A stretch of DNA of 51,193 bases from Saprospiraceae bacterium (GTDB lineage: Bacteria > Bacteroidota > Bacteroidia > Chitinophagales > Saprospiraceae): contig JAIPBL010000045.1 of the NCBI GenBank assembly GCA_021739645.1, positions 1-51,193 of the forward strand, written 5' to 3'. Positions 41,091 to 48,786 of the stretch are shown piece by piece; the stretch's first letter is position 1; each line of letters begins with the position of its first letter. Made by a program: the position numbers and the translations under genes. The notes below the pieces were generated by a model. The model was not told the origin of the DNA. It saw nothing but the letters and a program-made list of their open reading frames with translations, and ran no database searches.

Positions 41091-43208
41091 ATGAAAAGCT
41101 GGCCCATTCACATCGCCCTGGCGTTGCTGCCGTGCCTTGCGTTCTCGCAGGTTGCCGACAGTTTGGCGGGGTTGCTGAAAACTTCAAAGCCAGATACTCA
41201 CCGGGTCAACCTGCTCAACGACCTCGCTTGGGAACTCAAATTTGACGACCCAAAATCTGCTATTCTCCACCTCGATTCTGCAATCGTACTGTCAATTAAA
41301 CTTAATTTTATAAAAGGTGAAGGCACTGCCTTCAACTACCGGGGCGTGGTGGCCGACATACATGGGGAAAGCGATTTGGCCATTGATTTTTTTCAAAAAT
41401 CTATGCGTCTGCGGCGAATGATGGGCGATAAAAAAGGCGTCGCCTCGCTCCTCAACAATATCGCAAATGTCAAGGAAAACAAGGGCGACTTCCTCGGTGC
41501 GCTCGATGGTTACCAGCAGTCACTCAAGGTTCGGGAGGAACTACGGGACACGGCGAGGGTGCTCCGGTGCTACTACAACATCGCCAACGTGATGGAGAAA
41601 ATGGGCGACTACCCGGAGGCGCTCGACAATATTTTCCAGTACCTCGAAGGCACGGATGCGGAAGCAGATGCGGAGGGAGTGGCCAATGCCTGGAACATTG
41701 TCGGCAATATCAGAACAGAAACAGACCGCTACCCGGAAGCACTGGAAGCCTACCAAAAAGCACTGGATTTACACAAAAAACTGGGCAACGAATGGCAGCA
41801 GGCCAGCGTGCTTACCAACATCGCCAACCTCAGCGACACACGTGCCGAAGACCTGATGGATGATGAAATTCTCACCGACAGCGTGCGGGTTTTGTATGAA
41901 AACGCCATCAAGATTTTCAGGGAAGCACTGGCTATCCGGGAGCGGCTGGAAGATAAAAGCGGTCAAGCCGAAGTGTTCAACAACCTCGGCTATGTGCTCA
42001 AAAACTTTGGCAGTTTTTACGATAAAAAAGGCGATAATGCACGTGCGTTTCGGACTTGGGCGGAAACCGAGGACTACTTCGCCCGCTCCCTGAAAATCCG
42101 GGAAGAACTGGGCGAAAAAGCTGGAATCATGGAAGTGTACAACGGCATCGCCGACGTGCGCCGCCGCCAAAAACGCTACCCTGAAGCACTGGACTATTCG
42201 GAGCGATACTTTGCTATTGCGAACGAAATAAACAACAAAAAATACCAACAAAACGCCCTGAAAGACCTCGCCCGAATCCACTTCAAGTTGGGCAATTTTG
42301 AGCAGGCATACCGTTATCGGGAGCAGTATGACGAGCTGCGCTACTCGACCTTTACGGAGGAGCGGCTGGTAGCCGAGCAGCGCCGGGAGGCTGTTTACAC
42401 CGACAAAAAGAAGCAGCAGGAAATCGAAAAACAGCAACAGGAACTGAAACTCCAGGATGCCCAGTTGCGCAGCGAACGGAACTTCCGCTACTCGCTGATT
42501 GGCGGGGCGGGGCTGTTGACACTGCTGGCGCTCACGCTTTTCAACCGCAACAAAATCATCCGAAAAGAGAAAAAGCGTTCGGAAGACCTGCTGCTCAACA
42601 TCCTGCCAGCCAAAACTGCCGAAGAACTCAAGGCGCACGGCAAAGCCAAGGCCCGCCGCTATGATTCGGTGACGGTGCTTTTCACCGATTTCAAGTCGTT
42701 TACCACCATTGCGGAGCAAATGCCAGCCGAGGCACTGGTGGCCGAGTTGGACGAATGTTTTCGGGCTTTTGATGAAATTGTCGGGCGCCACGGTATCGAG
42801 AAAATCAAGACTATCGGCGATGCGTATTTCTGCGCCGCCGGCCTGCCCGAACCGACCACCACACATGCCGAAGACATGGTGCTGGCGGCGTTGGAGATGC
42901 AGGTTTTTATGCAAAAATTCCAGCAAAAACAACGGGAGGCAGGGAAGCCAGTTTTCGTTTGCCGACTCGGCATCCACACGGGGCCAGTGGTGGCCGGGGT
43001 GGTCGGGCAGAAGAAGTTCGCCTACGACATTTGGGGCGACACGGTGAACATGGGCGCCCGCATGGAATCCAGCGGTGAGCCGGACAAGGTGAACATCTCT
43101 GAGGCCACTTTTTTGCTGGTGAAAGATAAGTTCAAGTGCATCCCACGGGGGAAGGTACTGGCGAAGGGGAAAGGCGAGGTGGAGATGTATTTTGTGGAAG
43201 CTAATTGA
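41091..43208 (+). CDS. TPR-containing class III adenylate cyclase
   Basis: 705 aa from the ATG at 41091 (MKSWPIHIALALLPCLAFSQ signal peptide). Residues about 25-440 are TPR repeats of the tetratricopeptide type (NIANVKENKGDFLGALDGYQ). A coiled coil (EEQRREAVYTDKKKQQEIEK region) and a hydrophobic segment (FRYSLIGGAGLLTLLALTLF) lead to the cyclase domain at about 520-700: metal-binding VTVLFTDFKSFTTIAEQM and IKTIGDAYFCAAG, and RLGIHTGPVVAGVVG. The Lys in EKIKTIGDAY and the Asp in FAYDIWGDTVN are those expected for ATP rather than GTP. The sensor portion faces the periplasm and the cyclase the cytoplasm. Confidence 0.9.
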   Translation: MKSWPIHIALALLPCLAFSQVADSLAGLLKTSKPDTHRVNLLNDLAWELKFDDPKSAILHLDSAIVLSIKLNFIKGEGTAFNYRGVVADIHGESDLAIDFFQKSMRLRRMMGDKKGVASLLNNIANVKENKGDFLGALDGYQQSLKVREELRDTARVLRCYYNIANVMEKMGDYPEALDNIFQYLEGTDAEADAEGVANAWNIVGNIRTETDRYPEALEAYQKALDLHKKLGNEWQQASVLTNIANLSDTRAEDLMDDEILTDSVRVLYENAIKIFREALAIRERLEDKSGQAEVFNNLGYVLKNFGSFYDKKGDNARAFRTWAETEDYFARSLKIREELGEKAGIMEVYNGIADVRRRQKRYPEALDYSERYFAIANEINNKKYQQNALKDLARIHFKLGNFEQAYRYREQYDELRYSTFTEERLVAEQRREAVYTDKKKQQEIEKQQQELKLQDAQLRSERNFRYSLIGGAGLLTLLALTLFNRNKIIRKEKKRSEDLLLNILPAKTAEELKAHGKAKARRYDSVTVLFTDFKSFTTIAEQMPAEALVAELDECFRAFDEIVGRHGIEKIKTIGDAYFCAAGLPEPTTTHAEDMVLAALEMQVFMQKFQQKQREAGKPVFVCRLGIHTGPVVAGVVGQKKFAYDIWGDTVNMGARMESSGEPDKVNISEATFLLVKDKFKCIPRGKVLAKGKGEVEMYFVEAN

Positions 43209-43275
43209 ATTTGGGCTTTTCCAGTTTCTCCCTTAATTTCGTGATACTTTAAGTTTCTATTTTCAAAAATTGGTC

Positions 43276-43506
43276 ATGAAAAATTACCGTTCATTCATCA
43301 GCATCAATCCGAATATCCGCTTTGGAAAGCCTTGTATAAAAGGCACCCGCATTGCTGTGGGCGATATTTTGGGCTGGTTGGCGGCTGGCATGACCAATGA
43401 AGAAATCATTGAAGACTTTCCAGAGTTGAGTATAGAAGCCATCCGGGCGGCACTTGCCTTTGCTGCCGATAGGGAAGAAAGCACTAAAATATTGGCTGCC
43501 GCATGA
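43276..43506 (+). CDS. DUF433 antitoxin-type protein
   Basis: 76 aa from the ATG at 43276. The family motif is seen in IRFGKPCIKGTRIAVGDILG, then LAAGMTNEEIIEDFPELSIE and IRAALAFAADREE, a compact helix-turn-helix. DUF433 proteins are typically antitoxins of DUF5615 toxins; the 4-nt ATGA overlap with the next gene supports that. Confidence 0.9.
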   Translation: MKNYRSFISINPNIRFGKPCIKGTRIAVGDILGWLAAGMTNEEIIEDFPELSIEAIRAALAFAADREESTKILAAA

Positions 43507-43838
43507 AGCTGTTACTGGATGCGAACCTATCATGGCGGTTGGTTAAACGACTATCCGCTGACTTTCCGCAAGTCGAACACGTGACGAGGACAGGTCTGGC
43601 TATTCCTGCAAGTGACAGGGAGATATGGAAATGGGCAAAAAACAATGAATTTTATATCGTCACCAATGACGAGGACTTTGGCAATTTGCTGTTGCTGCGG
43701 GGATTTCCACCCAAAATAATCCTCATCCGCCGGGGAAATCAAACTACAGAACAGGTTGCTAATTTGCTGATTTCAAGTCGTCGGTCTATTGAAGCAATGG
43801 GCGAAAGTGAGCACCAAGGGTTAATTGAGATTTTTTGA
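43503..43838 (+). CDS. DUF5615 PIN-like toxin-type protein
   Basis: 111 aa. MKLLLDANLSWRLVKRLSAD with the PIN-like acidic residue (D6), then IVTNDEDFGNLLLLRGFPPK. The pair DUF433/DUF5615 is a predicted type II toxin-antitoxin module, the toxin being a nuclease of the PIN-like fold. Start and upstream stop overlap as ATGA. Confidence 0.88.
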   Translation: MKLLLDANLSWRLVKRLSADFPQVEHVTRTGLAIPASDREIWKWAKNNEFYIVTNDEDFGNLLLLRGFPPKIILIRRGNQTTEQVANLLISSRRSIEAMGESEHQGLIEIF

Positions 43839-43966
43839 AATGAAGAATTTCCCTGTTCTGATTTCCAAACTCAAATTTTTTTAAGAAAATCTTAACCCCC
43901 AAGCAGCGAACCGAAACCCCTGTACGTATTGGTAATGGTTTAAAGAAATAGGCGTTATTTACATGC

Positions 43967-44018
43967 AGGCGGCTTCGTTTACTCTCACTAAAATGTAAAC
44001 AAAATTCAGAAGCCGCCT
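43967..44018 (+). terminator. Rho-independent terminator after the toxin-antitoxin pair
   Basis: AGGCGGCTTC (43967-43976) pairs with GAAGCCGCCT (44009-44018); inner GTTTAC (43977-43982) pairs with GTAAAC. A T-run (TTCATTTTTT) follows. Confidence 0.8.
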
Positions 44019-44072
44019 TCATTTTTTCCTTCCTTTTACATTTCCTTTCCCTGCTTTTGAATCTCAAGACCG

Positions 44073-44080
44073 TAGCTTTG
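44073..44080 (+). promoter_or_regulatory. -7 promoter element TAGCTTTG
   Basis: Matches TAnnTTTG 44 nt before the TTG start at 44125. Confidence 0.55.
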
Positions 44081-44087
44081 CCCAGAC

Positions 44088-44123
44088 AACCTAATTCCCT
44101 AATTCTCTAATTCCCAATTTCCT
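44088..44123. repeat. Tandem 8-bp repeat abutting a start codon
   Basis: CCTAATTC, CCTAATTC(T), TCTAATTC, CCAATTTC units ending at the TTG start at 44125. The period is 8 rather than 7, an exception to the usual pattern. Confidence 0.65.
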
Positions 44124-44124
44124 G

Positions 44125-44892
44125 TTGACCTTCACCTTCCTCGGCACCGGCACCTCTCAAGGCGTACCCATCATTGGCTGCGAATGCGAAGTCTGCACGT
44201 CAACAGACCCACGTGACAAACGGCTGCGAACTTCCCTGCTCGTTTCCCACGAGAGCCGGAACGTGGTGATTGACTGCGGCCCTGACTTCCGCCAACAGAT
44301 GCTGCGGGCCAAGGTCAAGCACCTCGACGCCGTGGTGCTCACCCACGAGCACAACGACCACATCATCGGCCTCGACGATGTGCGCCCCTTCAACTTCCTT
44401 CAAAACCGCCACATGCCGCTCTACGGCACCTTGCCCGTATTGGAGGAGGTGCGGGAGCGCTTCTCCTATATTTTTGAGAAAAACCCTTACCCGGGTGCGC
44501 CCATGATTGCGCCGATGCCAATTGCAAAGGAATTTGACTTCACGGTGGCTGGTATCCACTTTCGCCCTATCGAAATGATGCACGGCAACTTGCCCGTGCT
44601 CGGCTTCCGCATCGGCGACTTCGCCTACCTCACCGATATGAAGACCATTGACGAAGTTGAAAAGCAAAAATTGGCTGGCATCAAAACGCTGGTGGTCAAT
44701 GCCCTTCACCACTCGTGGCACCACTCCCACCTGAACCTGGAAGAGGCGCTGGCTTTTATCGAAGAAATACAGCCGGAGCAGGCTTGGCTCACGCATATCA
44801 GCCACCGCATGGGGCTGCACGAGGTCGTGAATCGGAAACTGCCAAAGGGCGTGGGGCTGGCTTGGGATGGGTTGGTGGTGGAAGGATTCTAA
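44125..44892 (+). CDS. PhnP-like metallo-beta-lactamase-fold hydrolase (TTG start)
   Basis: 255 aa starting at TTG; the family start MxFTFLGTGTSQGVPIIGC falls exactly there and no ATG is near, so TTG initiation is well supported. Zinc motifs THEHNDHIIGLDD (metallo-hydrolase HxHxDH) and the later HGNLPV and HHSWHHSHL histidines are seen. The GCECEVC cluster near residues 19-25 is typical of PhnP, a phosphoribosyl cyclic phosphodiesterase; but the other phn operon genes are absent. A function in cyclic phosphate hydrolysis is plausible but unproven. Confidence 0.85.
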   Translation: MTFTFLGTGTSQGVPIIGCECEVCTSTDPRDKRLRTSLLVSHESRNVVIDCGPDFRQQMLRAKVKHLDAVVLTHEHNDHIIGLDDVRPFNFLQNRHMPLYGTLPVLEEVRERFSYIFEKNPYPGAPMIAPMPIAKEFDFTVAGIHFRPIEMMHGNLPVLGFRIGDFAYLTDMKTIDEVEKQKLAGIKTLVVNALHHSWHHSHLNLEEALAFIEEIQPEQAWLTHISHRMGLHEVVNRKLPKGVGLAWDGLVVEGF

Positions 44893-44969
44893 ATACACTG
44901 GAAACAAAAATTCTTTGCTTTTGCTCCTCCTCGCCGCTCTCCTAAAGGTGCTGTGTTCTTTCTGCTGTG

Positions 44970-45072
44970 CGCCGTTTTTGGCATCGCCGCAGGCGACCCG
45001 CCTCGTATTACGTGCAAACGTGACGTGAAGCGAGGCGTGGACGGGTCGCCTGCGGCAATGCCAAAGGCGGCG
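44970..45072. repeat. Structured repeat element, copy A
   Basis: A 31-nt left arm (44970-45000) and right arm (45042-45072) pair with three mismatches around a 41-nt loop (45001-45041). Loop and flanks are related to copy B at 49820-49919 (in reverse orientation), but the stem sequence differs. The gene-free stretch 44893-45288 is otherwise only the PhnA promoter and leader. Confidence 0.85.
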
Positions 45073-45198
45073 ACAACCGTGACAACAACTAAGGCGTGAA
45101 AGGTCAAAAGTCAAGGAATTTAATTTCCAGTGTACTGAACTTGCCAAGTTAAGGACTTGGAATGTCTTCGCCAAAACTGTTCATTTTGCAATAAAAAC

Positions 45199-45206
45199 TA
45201 TCTTTG
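45199..45206 (+). promoter_or_regulatory. -7 promoter element TATCTTTG
   Basis: Matches TAnnTTTG; 82 nt before the PhnA-like ATG at 45289, with a hairpin between. Confidence 0.6.
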
Positions 45207-45218
45207 CCCCCCGAAAAT

Positions 45219-45270
45219 GCAGCGCCAACGTTTACTAATCTTTTGGAAGATTAGTAAACGTTGGCGCTGC
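45219..45270. promoter_or_regulatory. Perfect 24-bp stem hairpin in the leader of the PhnA-like gene
   Basis: 45219-45242 and 45247-45270 are exact reverse complements around the loop TTGG. It begins 12 nt after the -7 element and ends 18 nt before the ATG, and so is at the 5' end of the transcript. It may protect the mRNA 5' end, act as a regulator target, or be another mobile repeat. Confidence 0.75.
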
Positions 45271-45288
45271 GATAAACTTGAAATAAAA

Positions 45289-45864
45289 ATGACCAACGAA
45301 GAAATATTGCAACAGCGCAGCGGCTCAACCTGTGAGCTTTGCAAGGCTACCGAGACATTGACTCCCTACACCGTGGCTCCAAAATCCGGCGACAACGCCG
45401 ATGAGATGACGCTCCTCTGCGACACCTGCCGCACCCAAATCGAGGACCCCAGCCTAGCCGACGAGAACCACTGGCGCTGCCTCAACGACAGCATGTGGAG
45501 CGAAGTGCCAGCCGTGAAAGTGCTGGCCTGGCGGATGCTAGACCACCTGCGCCCAGTGGGTTGGCCCGCCGAACTGATTGACATGCTCTACCTCGATGAT
45601 GAGACTTTGGCCTGGGCCAAATCGGGTCAATCTGCTGCCGACCAAGAACCCGAACAAAAGCACGTGGACTGCAATGGCGTGGAATTGGAAAACGGCGACA
45701 CGATTGTTTTGACAAAAGACCTAGACGTGAAAGGCGCCAGTTTCGCTGCCAAGCGGGGCACCGCCGTCCGCAATATCCGACTGGTGTTCGACAACCCAGA
45801 GCAGATTGAGGGCAAGGTGAATGGCCAGCAGATTGTGATTTTGACGAAGTATGTGAAGAAGTAG
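45289..45864 (+). CDS. PhnA-family zinc-ribbon protein
   Basis: 191 aa from the ATG at 45289. The N-terminal zinc ribbon is CELCKATETLTPYTV with MTLLCDTCRTQI; the C-terminal SH3-like domain reads DCNGVELENGDTIVLTKDLD, then VKGASFAAKRGTAVRNIRL and IVILTKYVKK. It matches the PhnA/YjdM family, historically linked to alkylphosphonate use although the role is uncertain. It neighbours a PhnP-like gene, but the family link to phosphonates is weak. Confidence 0.88.
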   Translation: MTNEEILQQRSGSTCELCKATETLTPYTVAPKSGDNADEMTLLCDTCRTQIEDPSLADENHWRCLNDSMWSEVPAVKVLAWRMLDHLRPVGWPAELIDMLYLDDETLAWAKSGQSAADQEPEQKHVDCNGVELENGDTIVLTKDLDVKGASFAAKRGTAVRNIRLVFDNPEQIEGKVNGQQIVILTKYVKK

Positions 45865-45881
45865 GGATGAGCATGAAAACT

Positions 45882-45914
45882 AGACCTGCCAAGTTTCGAA
45901 AACTTGGCAGGTCT
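45882..45914. terminator. Hairpin after the PhnA-like gene (dispersed repeat type)
   Basis: AGACCTGCCAAGTTT (45882-45896) pairs perfectly with AAACTTGGCAGGTCT (45900-45914), loop CGA. GACCTGCCAGGTTT-type hairpins are a widespread dispersed repeat in Bacteroidota; it may also terminate transcription, although the T-run is short. Confidence 0.75.
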
Positions 45915-45936
45915 TTGACAAATCTGGCCTACTAGT

Positions 45937-45944
45937 TATCTTCG
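45937..45944 (+). promoter_or_regulatory. Variant -7 element TATCTTCG close to a start
   Basis: One base off TAnnTTTG and only 4 nt before the ATG of the Vsr gene; if used, the mRNA would be nearly leaderless or translation would start further in. Confidence 0.4.
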
Positions 45945-45948
45945 CTTC

Positions 45949-46452
45949 ATGCCGAAGCGTTATTCCCAACCTAAAATTCAAGTCCCCCGCTTCGCCGAAG
46001 AAGCAGGCTTCTACACCACCCCGCAGCGGTCGGTGCTGATGAGCCGCATCCGTTCCAAAAACTCCAAGCCGGAAGTGGCGCTGCGCAAGGCACTCTGGCA
46101 TTTCGGGTACCGCTACCGCTGCCACGACAAGCGGCTGCCGGGCAAGCCAGACCTTGTGTTTGCGAAGCAAAAAACCGTCGTGTTCGTGGATGGCGACTTC
46201 TGGCACGGCTTCGACTGGCGGCACAAACGGGAAAAAATCAAGAAAAATGCTGCTTTCTGGATTCCGAAAATCGAGCGGAACATGCAGCGTGACCGGGAAG
46301 TGACCGCCCAACTTGAGGCCCTCGGCTGGCGGGTCGTGCGCATTTGGGAGCACGAACTGAAAAAGGCGGAATTCGGGGCCACCGTCTATCGAATTGTGCG
46401 GCTACTGTGTGAAACCGCTGGCCATATCGAATTTTTACTGGAAGATGATTAA
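45949..46452 (+). CDS. vsr: Very short patch repair endonuclease
   Basis: 167 aa. Vsr nicks DNA next to T:G mismatches left by deamination of 5-methylcytosine. Seen: RSVLMSRIRSKNSKPEVALR, LPGKPDLVFAKQKTVVFVDG with catalytic Asp68, and DGDFWHGFDW with His86, followed by NMQRDREVTAQLEALGWRVV. The N-terminus is about 15 residues longer than typical, so the real start could be downstream. The composition is like its neighbours, unlike the AT-rich R-M pair about 38 kb away. Confidence 0.92.
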   Translation: MPKRYSQPKIQVPRFAEEAGFYTTPQRSVLMSRIRSKNSKPEVALRKALWHFGYRYRCHDKRLPGKPDLVFAKQKTVVFVDGDFWHGFDWRHKREKIKKNAAFWIPKIERNMQRDREVTAQLEALGWRVVRIWEHELKKAEFGATVYRIVRLLCETAGHIEFLLEDD

Positions 46453-46467
46453 TTAAATACACAGCAC

Positions 46468-48030
46468 ATGAAACCCAGAACCGGGATACGGCTTTTGGCG
46501 GCACTGCTACTTGCCAAACTAATTTTGCACTTATATCTCAATGGCCAGTGGTCGTTTCACCGTGACGAACTGCTCTACCTGGCCTTGGGTAGGCACCTTG
46601 ACTGGGGCTATGCTTCTGTCCCGGCGGGTATCGGATTTTGGGCGTGGCTCGGCGATGAGGTGCTGGGCGGTTCAGTTTGGGTTGTCCGATTGATTTCTAC
46701 GCTTTTTGGCTTGGGCACGGTACTGCTCACGGCACTGATGGCCAAAGAGATGCTGCCGAAAGGCGGAGGCGGTGGTGGGTTTGCCATGCTCATCATTGGT
46801 TTGGCGGGCCTGACCTGTGGGGCATTATTGCGGCCTTGTATGTTGTTCCAACCCGTTGTTTTTGACATTTTTTATTGGGCGCTGCTATCTTGGCTTTTTT
46901 TGAAGTACATCAACTCCGAACGGCCAGTTTGGCTGCTGTCGTTTGGGGCAGCGGTGGGCTTGGGGCTGCTGAATAAATACACCGTCCTGATGTTCCTGTT
47001 CGCCATGCTGCCGGGAGTCTTGTTCACGAAGCATCGTCGCATTTTTAGTGACAAATATTTTTACCTCGCCATGGGCCTTGCCCTGCTCATTTTCTCACCG
47101 AACATTGCTTGGCAATGGGAGCATAAATTCCCAGTGTTTCGGCACATGAGCGAATTGGCGGCTACACAGTTTGCGAATGTATCTATCGGGAGTATTTTCA
47201 CAGACCAACTTGGGTTTTTCTTTGCCGCACTACCTGTTTGGTTGAGCGGCTTGTATTTCCTGTTGTTCCGGCGGGAAGCGGCGGCTTGGCGGCCCTTCGG
47301 TTGGATGTACCTCATGGTGATGACCGTGTTGCTTTTTTTCAATGCAAAAAGCTATTACTCACTGGGGGCGTACCCCGTATTGTTGGCGGCGGGTGCGGCG
47401 TTTTTGGAGCAAAAAACTCAACAAAATCGGCGATGGCTGCGGGTGGCATTGCCAGTGTTTATGCTGATTTTTGGAGCGATGATGCTGCCAATGTCCCTGC
47501 CTTTGCTGCCGCCCGCAAAAGAAGCTCAATTTTTGAAAAATTTTGCGGACTCGCCTTTATTGGAAAGCAGCCTGCGCTGGGAGGATGGTAATTACTATGC
47601 TTTGCCACAAGATTATGCGGACATGTTGGGTTGGGAGGAATTAGGCATGAAAGTGGGCGAAACCTGGCAGCGAATCCCCGATAAAAATACCGCCGCCATC
47701 TATGCCGAAAATTATGGGCAAGCTTGCGCAATTGAGCAGTTTGGAAAAGCCTTTGCTGTACCCGACGTGCTTTGTTTTAGCGACAATTACCGCTATTGGC
47801 TTCCAGATTCACTGCCTGCCAATTTCAAAACCTTGATTTACATAAATGACGAACTCGGCGATGATATGCCCGGCTTTTTTCAAAACATAGAAAAAGTTTG
47901 GGAACTGGATATGCCGCTTTCTCGGCAGCACGGCGACCAGATATATCTTTGCCAAAACCCGAAGCCGGCATTTTTTGAGCGCCTTAACACTGCCATGAAG
48001 CAGGCGAAGAACGAGGAAGTGATTGACTGA
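46468..48030 (+). CDS. GT39-type (ArnT/PMT-like) integral-membrane glycosyltransferase
   Basis: 520 aa with about 10 hydrophobic segments in the first 400 residues and a soluble C-terminal portion. The N-terminal loop after helix 1 reads GQWSFHRDELLYLALGRHLD, the DE-containing catalytic loop of lipid-linked sugar transferases, and is followed by WGYASVPAGIGFWAWL. The C-terminal region holds AENYGQACAIEQFGKAFAVP, typical of these proteins in Bacteroidota. It resembles the partial gene at the window start, but no paralogue relation was measured. Confidence 0.85.
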   Translation: MKPRTGIRLLAALLLAKLILHLYLNGQWSFHRDELLYLALGRHLDWGYASVPAGIGFWAWLGDEVLGGSVWVVRLISTLFGLGTVLLTALMAKEMLPKGGGGGGFAMLIIGLAGLTCGALLRPCMLFQPVVFDIFYWALLSWLFLKYINSERPVWLLSFGAAVGLGLLNKYTVLMFLFAMLPGVLFTKHRRIFSDKYFYLAMGLALLIFSPNIAWQWEHKFPVFRHMSELAATQFANVSIGSIFTDQLGFFFAALPVWLSGLYFLLFRREAAAWRPFGWMYLMVMTVLLFFNAKSYYSLGAYPVLLAAGAAFLEQKTQQNRRWLRVALPVFMLIFGAMMLPMSLPLLPPAKEAQFLKNFADSPLLESSLRWEDGNYYALPQDYADMLGWEELGMKVGETWQRIPDKNTAAIYAENYGQACAIEQFGKAFAVPDVLCFSDNYRYWLPDSLPANFKTLIYINDELGDDMPGFFQNIEKVWELDMPLSRQHGDQIYLCQNPKPAFFERLNTAMKQAKNEEVID

Positions 48031-48042
48031 TTACCGTTGAAA

Positions 48043-48194
48043 TTACTCGTTGATTTGCGATTCCTCCACACGCTGCATCTCGTACTGCTCGTAATAGTAC
48101 CCCTTGTTTTGCAGCAGTTCCAATTGCGTCCCCTCCTCAAGGATTCGCCCGTCGCCTAGCACGATGATTTTGTCAAATTCCAACAGCGAATAAA
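48043..48194 (-). pseudogene. 3' remnant of an ABC transporter ATP-binding gene
   Basis: Reading the minus strand into the stop at 48043 gives FYSLLEFDKIIVLGDGRILE, then EGTQLELLQNKGYYYEQYEM and QRVEESQINE, the typical end of an ABC exporter nucleotide-binding domain (D-loop onwards: IIVLGDGRILEEGT, then GYYYEQY). No Walker A or signature motif is present; the sequence is cut at about 48195 by a hairpin. Confidence 0.75.
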
Positions 48195-48223
48195 AGCGGC
48201 AGCTCCTTACAGGAACTGCCGCT
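48195..48223 (-). terminator. Terminator-like hairpin at the break of the ABC remnant
   Basis: AGCGGCAGCTCC (48195-48206) pairs with GGAACTGCCGCT (48212-48223) with one mismatch. On the minus strand it is followed by TTTTATT, so it reads as a terminator immediately upstream of the remnant, marking a rearrangement junction. Confidence 0.6.
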
Positions 48224-48676
48224 AATACTTTGGCTATTGGATAAAATAGTAGGTAGCCAATTGTTCGTATTTAGTGCTGAACTACTAACGTTCTGACAAA
48301 GCGTTGTTGGCCCGTTGTGTCAAGTCTTCCGTGCCCTCCCAAAAACCACACACTTTTCTTGAAAAAGCACAAGTTCCAGCCAGTGTTGAGCGCAGCGGCA
48401 CTGGCGGTTTTATAGCAGATGCTTCACCCAGTTGTTGCAAGTGTAATTCAGGCGGCCACAAAAAATAGAAGTTCTGTGAAGTTGGCAACTTCACAGGCTG
48501 CGCAGCAGCAAATAGCACAGGCTTTTGGAGCACAAAGCCCGATAATGACAGCGACCACGCTGTGCCAAGAGTTCTATAAAAATAAAAGCAGTTGAGCTCA
48601 AAATAAGAATTCACCTACCCTTCCAAAACTTTAACTGCAATTCTCTACACCGGAACTACCCAACTCCATTTCCTGT
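48224..48676. other. Gene-free region before rsgA
   Basis: No gene was accepted. A minus-strand open frame (48285-48614) has a composition unlike a protein. A hairpin CTGTGAAGTT / AACTTCACAG lies at 48474-48496. Probably a decayed region continuing from the ABC remnant. Confidence 0.4.
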
Positions 48677-48684
48677 TACCTTTG
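48677..48684 (+). promoter_or_regulatory. -7 promoter element TACCTTTG
   Basis: Matches TAnnTTTG; the rsgA start is 102 nt downstream, with a 7-bp repeat hairpin between. Confidence 0.6.
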
Positions 48685-48696
48685 TCGTTGAACGAA

Positions 48697-48775
48697 GACG
48701 TTAGACATTAGATGTTTGACATTAGACAGGACAGCGGTTCTTCTAAAGTCTATCGTCTAAAATCTAAAGTCTAAC
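48697..48775. repeat. 7-bp repeat hairpin in the leader of rsgA
   Basis: Left arm 48697-48727: GACGTTA, GACATTA, GATGTTT, GACATTA, GAC. Right arm 48749-48775: GTCTATC, GTCTAAA, ATCTAAA, GTCTAAC. Units degenerate but the period is 7 on both sides and the arms are complementary. Confidence 0.85.
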
Positions 48776-48786
48776 AAAGAATTCAT

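Noticed and set aside
48285-48614. Minus-strand frame of 109 codons before rsgA
   Set aside because: No recognisable fold, no promoter, and no conserved motif; possible decayed transposase was considered but nothing supports it.
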